From: Roseivirga thermotolerans
Lineage (GTDB): Bacteria > Bacteroidota > Bacteroidia > Cytophagales > Cyclobacteriaceae
Assembly (NCBI RefSeq): GCF_014653175.1
Contig: NZ_BNAG01000005.1
Coordinates: 62,001-126,000 of the forward strand
Direction of reading: 5' to 3'
DNA: 64,000 nt
Positions 8,898-17,501 of this stretch are shown piece by piece (within the stretch, counting starts at the first letter, position 1; every line of letters starts with the position of its first letter). A program made the translations under genes and the position numbers. A model generated the notes under the pieces. It was not told the origin of the DNA, made no database searches, and worked only from the letters and a program-made list of their open reading frames with translations.

Positions 8898-9673
8898 ACT
8901 ACCAGGCATTTCTAATTCTGGGCACCATAGGCATGTTGCTGCTGGCTTTTGGAGTCACTTTTTTTATTTACTTCTACCAAAGAAAACTCCTCAAGAAAAA
9001 AATTGCTTTTCAGGAAATTGAAGACCTTCTGAAACAGCAAGAACTGCACTCGGCCTATACACTATTGAAAGGGCAAGACATGGAGCGTAAGCGTATTTCT
9101 CAAGAGTTGCATGACAATCTGGGCAGTCAATTGGTTACTCTAAAAATGTATGCCGACTCTGCAGTTTCAGCTCCATCAACCAACCAAAAAAATGAATTTC
9201 TAAGCAAAATAAGTCAACTGGTTGAACAGGCCAGCAACGAAACACGCAAGCTTTCGCACGAGTTAGATTCTGTAGCCTTGAAACACTTTGGCCTTGAAAC
9301 GGCCATTGCCGACCTAAAATCCACCATAGAGTCGCTTAAGAAAATAAAAATAACCACCTCAGTAATTCTTGAAGACAACCTATCGAGCAATATGGCTTAC
9401 CAGCTCTACAGAGTAATTCAGGAATTGGTGAATAACACTCTTAAGCATGCTTATGCCGGGCAAATCAGCATAGACATTCACCAAGACGAAAGGCAGCACC
9501 TTCACCTTATATATAAAGACAATGGTGTGGGCTTTGACATTGGAAAGGCCAAAAAAGGGATGGGGTTATTGAATATACGATCGAGAATAAACGAACTCTC
9601 CGGAGAACTGTACATTCTATCCAATTCCGGAGGAACTTCTATCACCATTGAAATTCCGCTCTATGAAAATTAA
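8876..9673 (+). CDS. Sensor histidine kinase, NarX/DesK type (HisKA_3)
   Basis: A 265-residue kinase. One N-terminal transmembrane helix (about 11-33) leads through a short coiled region to the dimerisation and phosphoacceptor segment RKRISQELHDNLGSQL. The acceptor is H79. The HATPase_c domain shows the N-box (QELVNNTLKHAYA), the G1 box DNGVGFD and the G2 box GMGLLNIRSR. There is no PAS, GAF or periplasmic sensor domain. It overlaps both the membrane protein upstream (22 bp) and the response regulator downstream (11 bp), so the three are translationally coupled. Confidence 0.92.
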   Translation: MENDTQINYQAFLILGTIGMLLLAFGVTFFIYFYQRKLLKKKIAFQEIEDLLKQQELHSAYTLLKGQDMERKRISQELHDNLGSQLVTLKMYADSAVSAPSTNQKNEFLSKISQLVEQASNETRKLSHELDSVALKHFGLETAIADLKSTIESLKKIKITTSVILEDNLSSNMAYQLYRVIQELVNNTLKHAYAGQISIDIHQDERQHLHLIYKDNGVGFDIGKAKKGMGLLNIRSRINELSGELYILSNSGGTSITIEIPLYEN

Positions 9674-10277
9674 AGTATTATTGGCCGATGATCATGCCAT
9701 TGTTATCGAAGGCCTGAAGGCTGTACTATCGGCACACCCCGAAATTGATGTTTGCGGAGAAGCACACAACGGAAAGGAGGTTTTGGACTTTCTGGATACT
9801 CACTATGCCGATGTGGTTGTTTTAGACATTAACATGCCCGTAATGGATGGGCTAACCTGTGCCCGAAAAATCAGACAGAAGCATCAACGTGTTAAAATTA
9901 TAGTGCTCACCATGTATGCTCAGAAGTCTTTTATTGAAGAAATGCTCAGAATTGGCATAGATGGTTCTTTATTAAAAAGCAATACAGGGCAGGAACTAAA
10001 AGAGGCTATCTATCGGGTGCATAGTGGAAAATCGTACTACGATATGGTTCACACCTTTGACGATGCAAGCAATACCGTAAGCCAATACAAACTAGGCGAC
10101 CGCGAAATAGAAATTATTAAACTCTTGGCCGAGGGGCTCACCAGCACTGAAATTGCCGATAAACTCTTTATTGCCGAAAGCACGGTGAAAACCCACCGTA
10201 GAAACATTCTTAGAAAAACAGAGTTACACAACACCTCACAACTCATACAATTTGCTCTCAATCAAGGCATTATATAG
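9663..10277 (+). CDS. Response regulator, NarL/FixJ (LuxR-type HTH)
   Basis: A 204-residue regulator from the ATG at 9663. The receiver domain has the acidic pair in LLADDHA, the phosphoacceptor D55 in VVVLDINMP, the Thr switch in IIVLTMY and the conserved Lys in GSLLKSN. The C-terminal GerE/LuxR helix-turn-helix is in EGLTSTEIADKLFIAES followed by TVKTHRRNIL. It pairs with the overlapping HisKA_3 kinase, as is usual for NarL partners. Targets are unknown. The stop overlaps the convergent dnaE gene by 8 bp. Confidence 0.95.
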   Translation: MKIKVLLADDHAIVIEGLKAVLSAHPEIDVCGEAHNGKEVLDFLDTHYADVVVLDINMPVMDGLTCARKIRQKHQRVKIIVLTMYAQKSFIEEMLRIGIDGSLLKSNTGQELKEAIYRVHSGKSYYDMVHTFDDASNTVSQYKLGDREIEIIKLLAEGLTSTEIADKLFIAESTVKTHRRNILRKTELHNTSQLIQFALNQGII

Positions 10278-13200
10278 GATTTAAAGCACCCATTGTGGCA
10301 TGCCGGGGCTCCTCTGCCACTCGCGGATCATGAATATACCGGAGCTTTCGCATAGAAATAACCTCCAGGCTCAAAAAGTCAAATTCTTCCACAATTTTAC
10401 CTTCAATAGCATAAATACCCTTTCCCCGAAACGGATACCTTGCTGCAACAGGCGGAAAGTGCGTGCTGTCTATAAAGTGGCCCTCACGGTCTATCCAGGT
10501 ACCAAACTGCATACGCTTGCCACCTGAAGTATTGGTGTTCTTTATGTGCACCAGATACCCCACCATAGTAACTACCTTATTCTTAAACCGCTCCATTTGG
10601 CTAACCAAAACCTCTTGTGCCGGCAACTCCTGAAGCAAATCGAAAGGATTACACAACGGAAAACCCAAAAGGTCAATCTGATCAAAAGCATCTTCCAGCC
10701 TATCATAGCTTAGAGGAGGTATGCTAAAACGCTTTACTTTGGGGTCGAAAAGCATTTTTACCGGCCGGGTCTTCTTTGCATGACTAAGCTGAAAATGTGC
10801 TTCCCACAACAACTCTTTCTTCGACCGTCCGGTAAATCTAAATGCATCAATTCTCACCAAAAGGGTCACTTGTTCCAGAGAAATAGATACCCGCTTCAAA
10901 AAATTATCAAAGCTCATAAAAACCCCATTGGCTGTTCTTTCTTCCAAAATGGCCGCTACAGTAGTTTTATCTAAATCGCCAATAAAACCGAGGCCTATGA
11001 AAATACTACGCCCATAAATGACACAAAGCTCTTCACTCAAATTTACACAAGGAGGCTGCACATCGCCCCCATGCATATAGGCCTCATGCGCATATAGCTC
11101 TACACTATAAAACCCGCCACCATTATTCATAGTAGCTACCATATACTCCAACGGATAGTGTGCCTTTAGGTACAAACTCTGATAACTCTCTACGGCATAG
11201 CTGGCCGAGTGCCCTTTGGCAAAAGCATAACCGGCAAAGCTTTCTATTTGACGCCATACATCAGCCGCCAATTCATACGAGTGCCCCTTTTCTTTGCACT
11301 TCTCAAAGTATTTATCCCGTACTTTCTGAAACTCCTCTCTGGAACGATACTTACCTGACATACCTCTGCGTAGCACATCGGCCTCTGCCAGGCTCAATCC
11401 GGCAAAATAGTGTGCCACTTTAATCACATCTTCCTGGTACACCATTACCCCATAAGTATCGGGCATAATCTCACGCAGAATAGGGTGCGCCTCCTTTCTT
11501 CTCTCCGGCTCACGAAACCTCAGAATATATTGCCGCATCATACCTGATTTGGCTACCCCGGGCCGAATGACAGAACTGGCAGCAACCAGCCCCAGGTATT
11601 CATCTACCCTCAGCTTTTTGAGCAACATGCGCATAGCCGGAGACTCCACATAAAAACAACCTATAGCCTTGCCCTCGCGCAGCAAATTCTTTACACGTTC
11701 GTCCTTCTTGAAGCAAGCAATATCATGAATATCAATTGGAGGCCTGTCGGGGTGGTTTCTACGAATAACTTCCAGGCTATCACGAATTTTGCCCAGTCCC
11801 CGCTGGCTAAGGATATCAAACTTATATAACCCAATGTCTTCGGCCACAACCATATCGAAATGAGTTGTAGGAAAACCCTTGGGAGGCAAATCGGTTGCCG
11901 TGTAGTAATGAATAGGCCTTTCAGCAATGAGAATTCCTCCGGCATGTATACTCAAATGACTCGGAAAACCTTCAATATAATGCCCGTAGCGCAGCACCAA
12001 CTGCTGAGTATGATCCAACTTCCGAAGCTCAGCCTTTTGAATATATTCTATCTCATGGGGAGGAAGCCCCAGCACCTTGCCCAACTCCCTAACCACCGCT
12101 CTAAACTGAAAAGTACTATAAGTAGCCAACAGAGCCACATTCCCTCCCTCTCCATGCTGAAATTCTCTGAAAATAAACTCTGTAATATCTTCTCTATCCT
12201 TCCATGAAAAATCAATATCGAAATCAGGAGGATTTTGACGATAGAGATTAATAAATCTCTCAAAATACAAGTCCAGCTCAATAGGATCTACATCTGTAAT
12301 TCGCAACAAATAAGCCACTACACTATTGGCTCCACTACCCCTTCCCACATAATAATATCCCTTCTCCCTGGCATACTTACACAGCTTCCAGTTAATAAGA
12401 AAATAAGACATAAACCCTTGTTGTTTTATTACATCCAACTCTGTTTTTACTCTTTGCTTTATTTTCTGAGAAGGATTGGGATAGCGATAATAGAGCCCTT
12501 CCTCACAAAGCCTTTCCAACATGGCATAGTCTTGCTCAGGGGTTTCGCAAAAACAACGAAGATTCTTATTCAGGTTCTCTCCCTCAAAATCGAAGTGTAT
12601 CTCACAAATACTTAAAAGCTTCTCCGCATTTTCTATCAGGTAGAGATGGTTGCTATATAACCGCCTTAGCTCTTCGGCCGGATAAATAAAATCGCCAGGG
12701 TGTGCCTCTTCAGAGCGCGGCAATCTGCTCAACAACATGTTATTGGCAATGGCTCTTAACAACCGGTGAGCATTGAAATCGCGCTTTAATACCTCCCGCT
12801 CTCCGGTTTTGGTATTTACACTACTTCTAAAAGTGGCCGTTGGCATAGCCAACATCTTTTCTTTGTCAATTGCATGAGGAGGATAAACCAACCTTGGTAA
12901 ATCTTTGGGTTTTACCCCCACATATTCATAATCATTGAGATTAAAGCCTGTATATTTTTCGAAAGGGTATATAACCAACGCCTGATTAAAACGAGGGGCA
13001 CGGTACGGAATCTTTTCTCTGGAGTGCAAATATTTTGAGAGGTAATCATTGAGCTCTCTAAAGCCCTCATTATTTCGGGCAATAGCCACATACAATTGAT
13101 CAGCTCCATTTCTAAAGTCTATGCCTAAAATAGGTTTAACACCATAGCGAGGAGCCAAACGTACAAAATTGAGGGAGGCCGCAGTACTATTAATATCGGT

Positions 13201-13305
13201 AAGAGCCATACTCTTTACCCCAGCCTGTTGCATCAGCTCCAATAAATTGGACGTTCGTATAGTGCCATACTTGAAGCTAAAATATGAATGACAGTTAATG
13301 TACAT
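10270..13305 (-). CDS. dnaE: DNA polymerase III alpha subunit, short second-type DnaE
   Basis: A 1011-residue C-family DNA polymerase. It begins with a PHP domain (MYINCHSYFSFKYGTIRTSN, KSMALTDINSTAASLNF). The polymerase core carries the catalytic pair in PPDFDIDFSW and KFDILSQRGLGKIRD, and a C-terminal OB fold follows (NKVVTMVGYLVHIKN). Replicative DnaE of this phylum is usually about 150-400 residues longer. This size and domain set match the accessory DnaE often regulated with DinB for translesion synthesis. An upstream motif at 13378-13403 is shared with the dinB gene of this window. That this is the accessory rather than the main replicase is inferred. Confidence 0.88.
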   Translation of the reverse strand: MYINCHSYFSFKYGTIRTSNLLELMQQAGVKSMALTDINSTAASLNFVRLAPRYGVKPILGIDFRNGADQLYVAIARNNEGFRELNDYLSKYLHSREKIPYRAPRFNQALVIYPFEKYTGFNLNDYEYVGVKPKDLPRLVYPPHAIDKEKMLAMPTATFRSSVNTKTGEREVLKRDFNAHRLLRAIANNMLLSRLPRSEEAHPGDFIYPAEELRRLYSNHLYLIENAEKLLSICEIHFDFEGENLNKNLRCFCETPEQDYAMLERLCEEGLYYRYPNPSQKIKQRVKTELDVIKQQGFMSYFLINWKLCKYAREKGYYYVGRGSGANSVVAYLLRITDVDPIELDLYFERFINLYRQNPPDFDIDFSWKDREDITEFIFREFQHGEGGNVALLATYSTFQFRAVVRELGKVLGLPPHEIEYIQKAELRKLDHTQQLVLRYGHYIEGFPSHLSIHAGGILIAERPIHYYTATDLPPKGFPTTHFDMVVAEDIGLYKFDILSQRGLGKIRDSLEVIRRNHPDRPPIDIHDIACFKKDERVKNLLREGKAIGCFYVESPAMRMLLKKLRVDEYLGLVAASSVIRPGVAKSGMMRQYILRFREPERRKEAHPILREIMPDTYGVMVYQEDVIKVAHYFAGLSLAEADVLRRGMSGKYRSREEFQKVRDKYFEKCKEKGHSYELAADVWRQIESFAGYAFAKGHSASYAVESYQSLYLKAHYPLEYMVATMNNGGGFYSVELYAHEAYMHGGDVQPPCVNLSEELCVIYGRSIFIGLGFIGDLDKTTVAAILEERTANGVFMSFDNFLKRVSISLEQVTLLVRIDAFRFTGRSKKELLWEAHFQLSHAKKTRPVKMLFDPKVKRFSIPPLSYDRLEDAFDQIDLLGFPLCNPFDLLQELPAQEVLVSQMERFKNKVVTMVGYLVHIKNTNTSGGKRMQFGTWIDREGHFIDSTHFPPVAARYPFRGKGIYAIEGKIVEEFDFLSLEVISMRKLRYIHDPRVAEEPRHATMGALNPI

Positions 13306-13377
13306 ATTGCTATGTGCAACCGCGATAGAAAACGCTCATCCATTCACTGGACCGCAAGAACAAAGCTAATAAAAATA

Positions 13378-13407
13378 GCAAACTAATTTTATTAGTTTGT
13401 TAACTAA
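13378..13407 (-). promoter_or_regulatory. Candidate operator/promoter upstream of the second dnaE
   Basis: It contains a perfect 9-bp inverted repeat (13379-13387 with 13391-13399, arms CAAACTAAT/ATTAGTTTG). An overlapping second palindrome, TTAGTT-N4-AACTAA, lies at 13392-13407. Read in the gene's direction it gives TTAACAAACTAA then ATTAG. This aligns with the sequence in front of dinB (33437-33462) in the same orientation. It lies about 75 bp before the dnaE start codon. A shared repressor site, for example for an SOS-type regulator, is the likeliest meaning. Confidence 0.5.
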
Positions 13408-13430
13408 AATATAGCTGAATAGGTAAGGAT

Positions 13431-13460
13431 AAAAAAAAAGCCCGGCAGCATTGCCGAGCT
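13431..13460 (-). terminator. Rho-independent terminator after the tRNA pair
   Basis: On the minus strand a 9-bp stem (13452-13460 with 13439-13447, arms AGCTCGGCA/TGCCGGGCT) is followed by nine T. It lies just after the 3' end of tRNA-Glu and would end the tRNA-Ser/tRNA-Glu transcript. Confidence 0.85.
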
Positions 13461-13466
13461 TTTAAG

Positions 13467-13538
13467 CAGTCCCTAGGGGAATCGAACCCCTGTTTCCAGG
13501 ATGAAAACCTGGCGTCCTAACCCCTAGACGAAGGGACC
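13467..13538 (-). tRNA. tRNA-Glu (anticodon TTC)
   Basis: A 72-nt cloverleaf on the minus strand. The acceptor arms GGTCCCT/AGGGACT pair with one G-U, and the discriminator base is G. The D arm is GTCT..GGAC. The anticodon stem CCAGG/CCTGG encloses the loop TTTTCAT, giving anticodon TTC. The T arm is AGGGG-TTCGATT-CCCCT. The CCA end is not encoded. Confidence 0.95.
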
Positions 13539-13557
13539 GTGACATTGTCAATAAGTG

Positions 13558-13642
13558 CAGAGGAGGAGGGATTCGAACCCCCGGTACCTTGCGGTACAAC
13601 GGTTTTCAAGACCGCCGCGTTCGACCACTCCGCCACTCCTCT
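13558..13642 (-). tRNA. tRNA-Ser (anticodon TGA)
   Basis: An 85-nt class II tRNA on the minus strand. The acceptor arms AGAGGAG/CTCCTCT pair fully, and the discriminator is G as usual for serine. The anticodon stem GCGGT/ACCGT (A-T rich at its base) holds the loop CTTGAAA, giving anticodon TGA. A long variable arm (GTACCGCAAGGTAC) forms its own stem. The CCA is not encoded. It is 19 bp from tRNA-Glu and probably co-transcribed with it. Confidence 0.95.
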
Positions 13643-13706
13643 GGATGTGATCTCCCGATTGGGACTGCAAAGATAAATGGAATTTTTTTTCTTCAAACAA
13701 GAATGC

Positions 13707-14657
13707 TCAAATATTATTCTCAGCTTTTAGCTTATCAAACTTGGCCTTGTCCAAAGCAGCATTCATTTCAAAGCCTACCAGCAATATGAGCGAGAGAATG
13801 AACAACAATAGCATGAGCACCAGTAAGACTCCTATTGAACCGTAGAGCTTATTATATGTACCGAAATTGTTGATGTAAAAGGAAAAGCCAAAAAATGCGG
13901 CAATGCAAGCCAAGGTAGAAAATATGGATCCGGCACTAAAGAAATGCCAGCGTTCATGAACCGCAGGGGCAAAGTAGTATATACAGGAAATAGCAATTTG
14001 AAAGATTAAATAAATAACCACAAACCGCAATACCAACACAAGATCCAGAGAGATTACATCTTGCACAAACTCCCTTACCTTATTGTCCTGCAACAATTGC
14101 TGCCCAACCACCAGTAGTGCAATTGAAATAATCACAGAGAGTGATAGTATAAAAATGAGCATGGTAGCAATAAACCTCATTTTAATGAAACCGCGGGTTT
14201 CAACTGTTTTATAACAGGCGTTGAATGCCGCCATCAGAGCATTCATTCCATTGGTAGAAAGCACCAGTGTAAGTATAAAACCAAAAGAAAGGAGCCCTCC
14301 TCTTTGCTTACTAATAATGTCGTGAATAGTGGTAGAAGCCGCATTGTACAGGTTCTTTGGCAATATATTCTCCATGAACATAATGATCTCCTCATTGGTG
14401 ACCTCCGGAAAGAATATTTGAATATATGGGGTTAACGTAAACAGGAAGATTATGGCAGGGAAAATAGCCATAGTAAAACTAAAGGCAACGGCATTGGCTC
14501 TTCCTACTATTTCATCATCACCCATTTTTTGCAAAAAGATGACAATTGCCTCGTACAAACCTACCTTCTCTTTGCCAATCTTTATTCTCTGCAAAAAAGA
14601 GACGAACCTCTTATATGCCTGATGATTTACTACCAGATTGACTAAACGACTTCTCAT
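13707..14657 (-). CDS. YihY/BrkB family membrane protein
   Basis: A 316-residue integral membrane protein with six hydrophobic segments. The family signature is present: GRANAVAFSFTMAIFPAIIF near the first helix, then PKNLYNAASTTI and the C-terminal YNKLYGSIGVLLVLMLLLF followed by an acidic/basic tail. YihY/BrkB proteins were once annotated as ribonuclease BN, which is now known to be wrong; their transport or envelope role is uncertain. The start overlaps the thioesterase gene stop by 4 bp, so the two are coupled. Confidence 0.9.
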   Translation of the reverse strand: MRSRLVNLVVNHQAYKRFVSFLQRIKIGKEKVGLYEAIVIFLQKMGDDEIVGRANAVAFSFTMAIFPAIIFLFTLTPYIQIFFPEVTNEEIIMFMENILPKNLYNAASTTIHDIISKQRGGLLSFGFILTLVLSTNGMNALMAAFNACYKTVETRGFIKMRFIATMLIFILSLSVIISIALLVVGQQLLQDNKVREFVQDVISLDLVLVLRFVVIYLIFQIAISCIYYFAPAVHERWHFFSAGSIFSTLACIAAFFGFSFYINNFGTYNKLYGSIGVLLVLMLLLFILSLILLVGFEMNAALDKAKFDKLKAENNI

Positions 14658-15061
14658 TCGAAATGTGGCTTCAAAAGTTCCAGCAAATAGCCCGGTGCCC
14701 GGCAGGGTCTTCCCGTAGACTTATTGATAAAAGCCAAAGTAGTTTCTCCCTGATTAAGTTTAATACCCTGTTCATTGAACACTTCGTACAAAAATTTCAT
14801 GCGCATTTCCGGCAAGGAGGGTATACTCACTCTCACAGTAAGTAGTTCATCGTATTTCGCTGGCCTGATAAACTTACAGTGGAGTTCGGTTACGGGCATC
14901 ATCACCCCTTCTTCTTCCATTTTTTTATACTGAAACCCGGCTTGCCTCATAGCCTCTACCCTAGCTACTTCATAGTAGGTGGCATAGTTACCATAATAGG
15001 CATATCCCATCTGATCAGTTTCGGCATACCTTACGCGTACCTGAACATCGGCCTTATACAT
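14654..15061 (-). CDS. Acyl-CoA thioesterase, 4-hydroxybenzoyl-CoA thioesterase (hotdog) family
   Basis: A 135-residue single hotdog domain. The motif YAETDQMGYAYYGNYATYYE carries the Asp of the 4HBT/YbgC active site, and MRQAGFQYKKMEEEGVMMPV is the following family helix. YbgC-like enzymes hydrolyse short acyl-CoA or acyl-ACP thioesters and are often linked to envelope functions. It lies 2 bp after mltG and overlaps the YihY gene, giving a three-gene leftward operon. Confidence 0.88.
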   Translation of the reverse strand: MYKADVQVRVRYAETDQMGYAYYGNYATYYEVARVEAMRQAGFQYKKMEEEGVMMPVTELHCKFIRPAKYDELLTVRVSIPSLPEMRMKFLYEVFNEQGIKLNQGETTLAFINKSTGRPCRAPGYLLELLKPHFE

Positions 15062-15062
15062 G

Positions 15063-16097
15063 TTATCTGTATATGTTTCTTTTGTTTAGTGCCTGCTGAA
15101 ACAGCCTGGCATTTCGGTTGTGTTCGGCCAGGGTTTTAGCAAAGCGGTGGTAACCAGAGAAATCTTCCTTGGCACACATATAAATATAAGAATGCTCTTC
15201 GTAATTCAGAACGGCATTTAGGGAACTGATTGAGGGCAGATTAATAGGGCCGGGAGGAAGTCCTCGATAGCGATAGGTGTTGTAGGGGCTATCCACCTGC
15301 GTATCGGCTGTTAAAACACGTTTAATAGTAAAGTCGCCAAGAGCAAACTTCACTGTCGGGTCAGCTTGTAAAAGCATCTTTTTATTGAGCCTGTTAATGT
15401 ACAAGCCGGCAATTTTGGGTTTTTCATCTCCCATTATGCTTTCATCCTGAACGATAGAGGCCAAAGTAGCTACCTCAACGGGGCTTAGCCCAATGGCAAC
15501 CGCTTTGTTCTTTCGTTCTTCCGTCCAAAAGTTCATATACTCTTTGTGCATTCGTTCAAAGAGCCCTTTGGCCGATATGGTCCAATAGACCTCATAGGTA
15601 TTAGGAATAAACATGGCCATAACATTCTGGCTGTTGAACCCAAATTCTGCCAGATACTCGTCATCGTTTAACAAGGCCTCGAACTCCTCGGTGCTCGCCC
15701 CCACATTAGAGGTGATTTTTTCCGAAAGTTCCGATTTAAAGCGCACGTTATTGAAGGTAATATCGACCGGAGTTTGGTTGCCGGCCCGCAGTTTTCTGAT
15801 GGCGTCAAGGTTGCTCATTTTAGAGTCGAGCAAATAAACACCCGGCTTCACAGCTTTTTGGTAGCGCAATATTTTGGCCACAAAACTGAATGAAACGGCA
15901 TCTTCGATAACCCTGGCTTCATAAAGGTTATTTCTTAGTGAATCGAAGGTATCGTCATGATCTATGAGTATGGTCTGAGCTTCGGACTCCGTTAGAATAT
16001 TGGCTCCATAAAACAACTGATAGAAATAGAACGAAAAGGTGGTCAGCAACAGAGAGAAGATGACCATAAACAACACAAAGCGCTTTCTTTTCTGCAT
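15063..16097 (-). CDS. mltG: Endolytic murein transglycosylase MltG
   Basis: A 344-residue protein from the ATG at 16097. A longer in-frame start at 16304 would run through the divergent tsaC gene. One N-terminal membrane anchor (FVLFMVIFSLLLTTFSFYF) is followed by a LysM-like linker and the YceG domain. The conserved ASIVQDESIMGDEKPKIAGL, containing the catalytic Glu, and LLQADPTVKFALGD are present, as is YRGLPPGPINLPS. MltG cuts nascent peptidoglycan strands at the inner membrane. First gene of the operon with the thioesterase and YihY genes. Confidence 0.93.
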   Translation of the reverse strand: MQKRKRFVLFMVIFSLLLTTFSFYFYQLFYGANILTESEAQTILIDHDDTFDSLRNNLYEARVIEDAVSFSFVAKILRYQKAVKPGVYLLDSKMSNLDAIRKLRAGNQTPVDITFNNVRFKSELSEKITSNVGASTEEFEALLNDDEYLAEFGFNSQNVMAMFIPNTYEVYWTISAKGLFERMHKEYMNFWTEERKNKAVAIGLSPVEVATLASIVQDESIMGDEKPKIAGLYINRLNKKMLLQADPTVKFALGDFTIKRVLTADTQVDSPYNTYRYRGLPPGPINLPSISSLNAVLNYEEHSYIYMCAKEDFSGYHRFAKTLAEHNRNARLFQQALNKRNIYR

Positions 16098-16148
16098 AGG
16101 GGCACAAAAATAGTGAATTTGTCCTAACTTCGGTTTTATTTCAAAGTG

Positions 16149-16772
16149 ATGCCGGCTGAGTTCATTCGACTGTACGAAGAAAACCCTGAACCTCATAAAC
16201 TCGATCAGATTGTGAAAGTTTTGAGAAATGGAGGAGTAGTGATTTACCCTACCGACACGGTTTATGGGATTGGATGCGATTTTAGCAACACAAAGGCCGT
16301 GCAAAGGGTTTGTCAGATAAAGAACACAAAGCCACAGGCGCTCTCATTTATTTGTTACGACCTGAGTGAGATCTCAGAATACACCAAACACCTGAGTACC
16401 CCGGTGTTTAAAGTAATGAAAAAGGCGCTTCCGGGCCCTTTTACCTTTATTTTGGAAGCCAGCAGCAAGGTGCCTAAAGTATTGAATGCCAAAAAGAAGA
16501 CAGTGGGTATTCGAGTTCCCAACAACAATATTCCCCGGGAATTGGTGAAGCGGCTGGGCAATCCCATTATCACCACATCGATAAGAGACGAAGACGAAGT
16601 GATTGAGTATTCGACAGACCCTGAATTGATTTACGAAAAGTATGAGAATCTGGTAGACATTGTGATTGATGGAGGCTATGGCGGCAATATGCCATCGACT
16701 GTTGTCGACTGTTCGGGCGATTACTTCGAAGTAATCAGGGAAGGCTTGGGAGACATTGAAGAGTTTATGTAG
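16149..16772 (+). CDS. L-threonylcarbamoyladenylate synthase (TsaC/Sua5/YrdC)
   Basis: A 207-residue YrdC-domain protein from the ATG at 16149 (a GTG lies one codon earlier). The fold's motifs are [37 protein letters not shown] and VGIRVPNN. The enzyme makes threonylcarbamoyl-AMP from Thr, bicarbonate and ATP for t6A37 tRNA modification. There is no C-terminal Sua5 domain, so it is of the short TsaC type. It is divergent from mltG (52 bp) and its stop overlaps the next gene's GTG start. Confidence 0.93.
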   Translation: MPAEFIRLYEENPEPHKLDQIVKVLRNGGVVIYPTDTVYGIGCDFSNTKAVQRVCQIKNTKPQALSFICYDLSEISEYTKHLSTPVFKVMKKALPGPFTFILEASSKVPKVLNAKKKTVGIRVPNNNIPRELVKRLGNPIITTSIRDEDEVIEYSTDPELIYEKYENLVDIVIDGGYGGNMPSTVVDCSGDYFEVIREGLGDIEEFM

Positions 16773-17407
16773 TGAAAGTATTGATTGAAACACAATACAT
16801 GCCTTCGGTGGCTTATTTCACTCTTTTATGCCACGCAGAAGAAGTATTTATAGAGGTAAGCGAAAATTTCGAAAAACAAACCTACCGCAACCGGTGCGAG
16901 ATTTTAACCTCTCATGGCACACAAAGGCTCACTGTTCCTGTACAATCTGCCAACAGCAAGATTCCAATTCGCAACATGCAAATTGACCACCGCCAGAAGT
17001 GGATCAACAACCATTGGCGGGCTATTCAATCGGCCTATGGCAAAGCACCCTTTTTTGAGTACTATTCGACCTACTTCGAGAATGAACTTAAGAAGGAAAA
17101 AAAACATCTAATTGAACTAAATCAGTCGTTGCTGACATTATGTCTTAGACTGCTTCAACTGAATGTGAGCATCGAATTCACTAAAAAGTTTGAATTGACC
17201 CCGGCAAAGGGTATTTTGGATGCAAGGTCTGCCGTGCATCCTAAAAAGCCATTAGAAAGCATGACATGGTTTCAGCCAAAGGAGTACTATCAGATGTTTG
17301 GCAAAAACTTTGTACCTAACCTCAGCATATTAGACTTGTTGTTCTGTGTAGGGCCGGATGCCTTAATGGTTTTGAAGCAGTCAGGTGTATTCTTAAAGAA
17401 CAAATAG
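16772..17407 (+). CDS. WbqC-like family protein
   Basis: A 211-residue protein with a GTG start sharing its G with the tsaC stop (TAGTG). It has the WbqC pattern: an N-terminal IETQYMPSVAYFTLL, then the YRNRCEI block, QKWINNHWRAIQSAYGKAPF and SILDLLFCVG near the end. WbqC-like proteins occur in O-antigen and other glycan contexts, but their activity is not firmly known. No polysaccharide cluster surrounds it here, so only the family assignment is safe. Confidence 0.88.
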   Translation: MKVLIETQYMPSVAYFTLLCHAEEVFIEVSENFEKQTYRNRCEILTSHGTQRLTVPVQSANSKIPIRNMQIDHRQKWINNHWRAIQSAYGKAPFFEYYSTYFENELKKEKKHLIELNQSLLTLCLRLLQLNVSIEFTKKFELTPAKGILDARSAVHPKKPLESMTWFQPKEYYQMFGKNFVPNLSILDLLFCVGPDALMVLKQSGVFLKNK

Positions 17408-17501
17408 GTTTTTGATACCGTTTTCTATTAAATCTTAACCATATCTTATTAAATTGTTTGGGGTTTAATAGACTAACATTAGACCAAGAGAAAGGCGATA
17501 A

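Noticed and set aside
10780-12615. Plus-strand ORFs of 60-126 codons opposite dnaE
   Set aside because: They lie wholly within the polymerase gene in antisense and show no family pattern; shadow frames.
15063-16304. Longer mltG ORF starting at 16304
   Set aside because: The extra 69 codons lie antisense to tsaC and would hide the membrane anchor that begins at the ATG at 16097.
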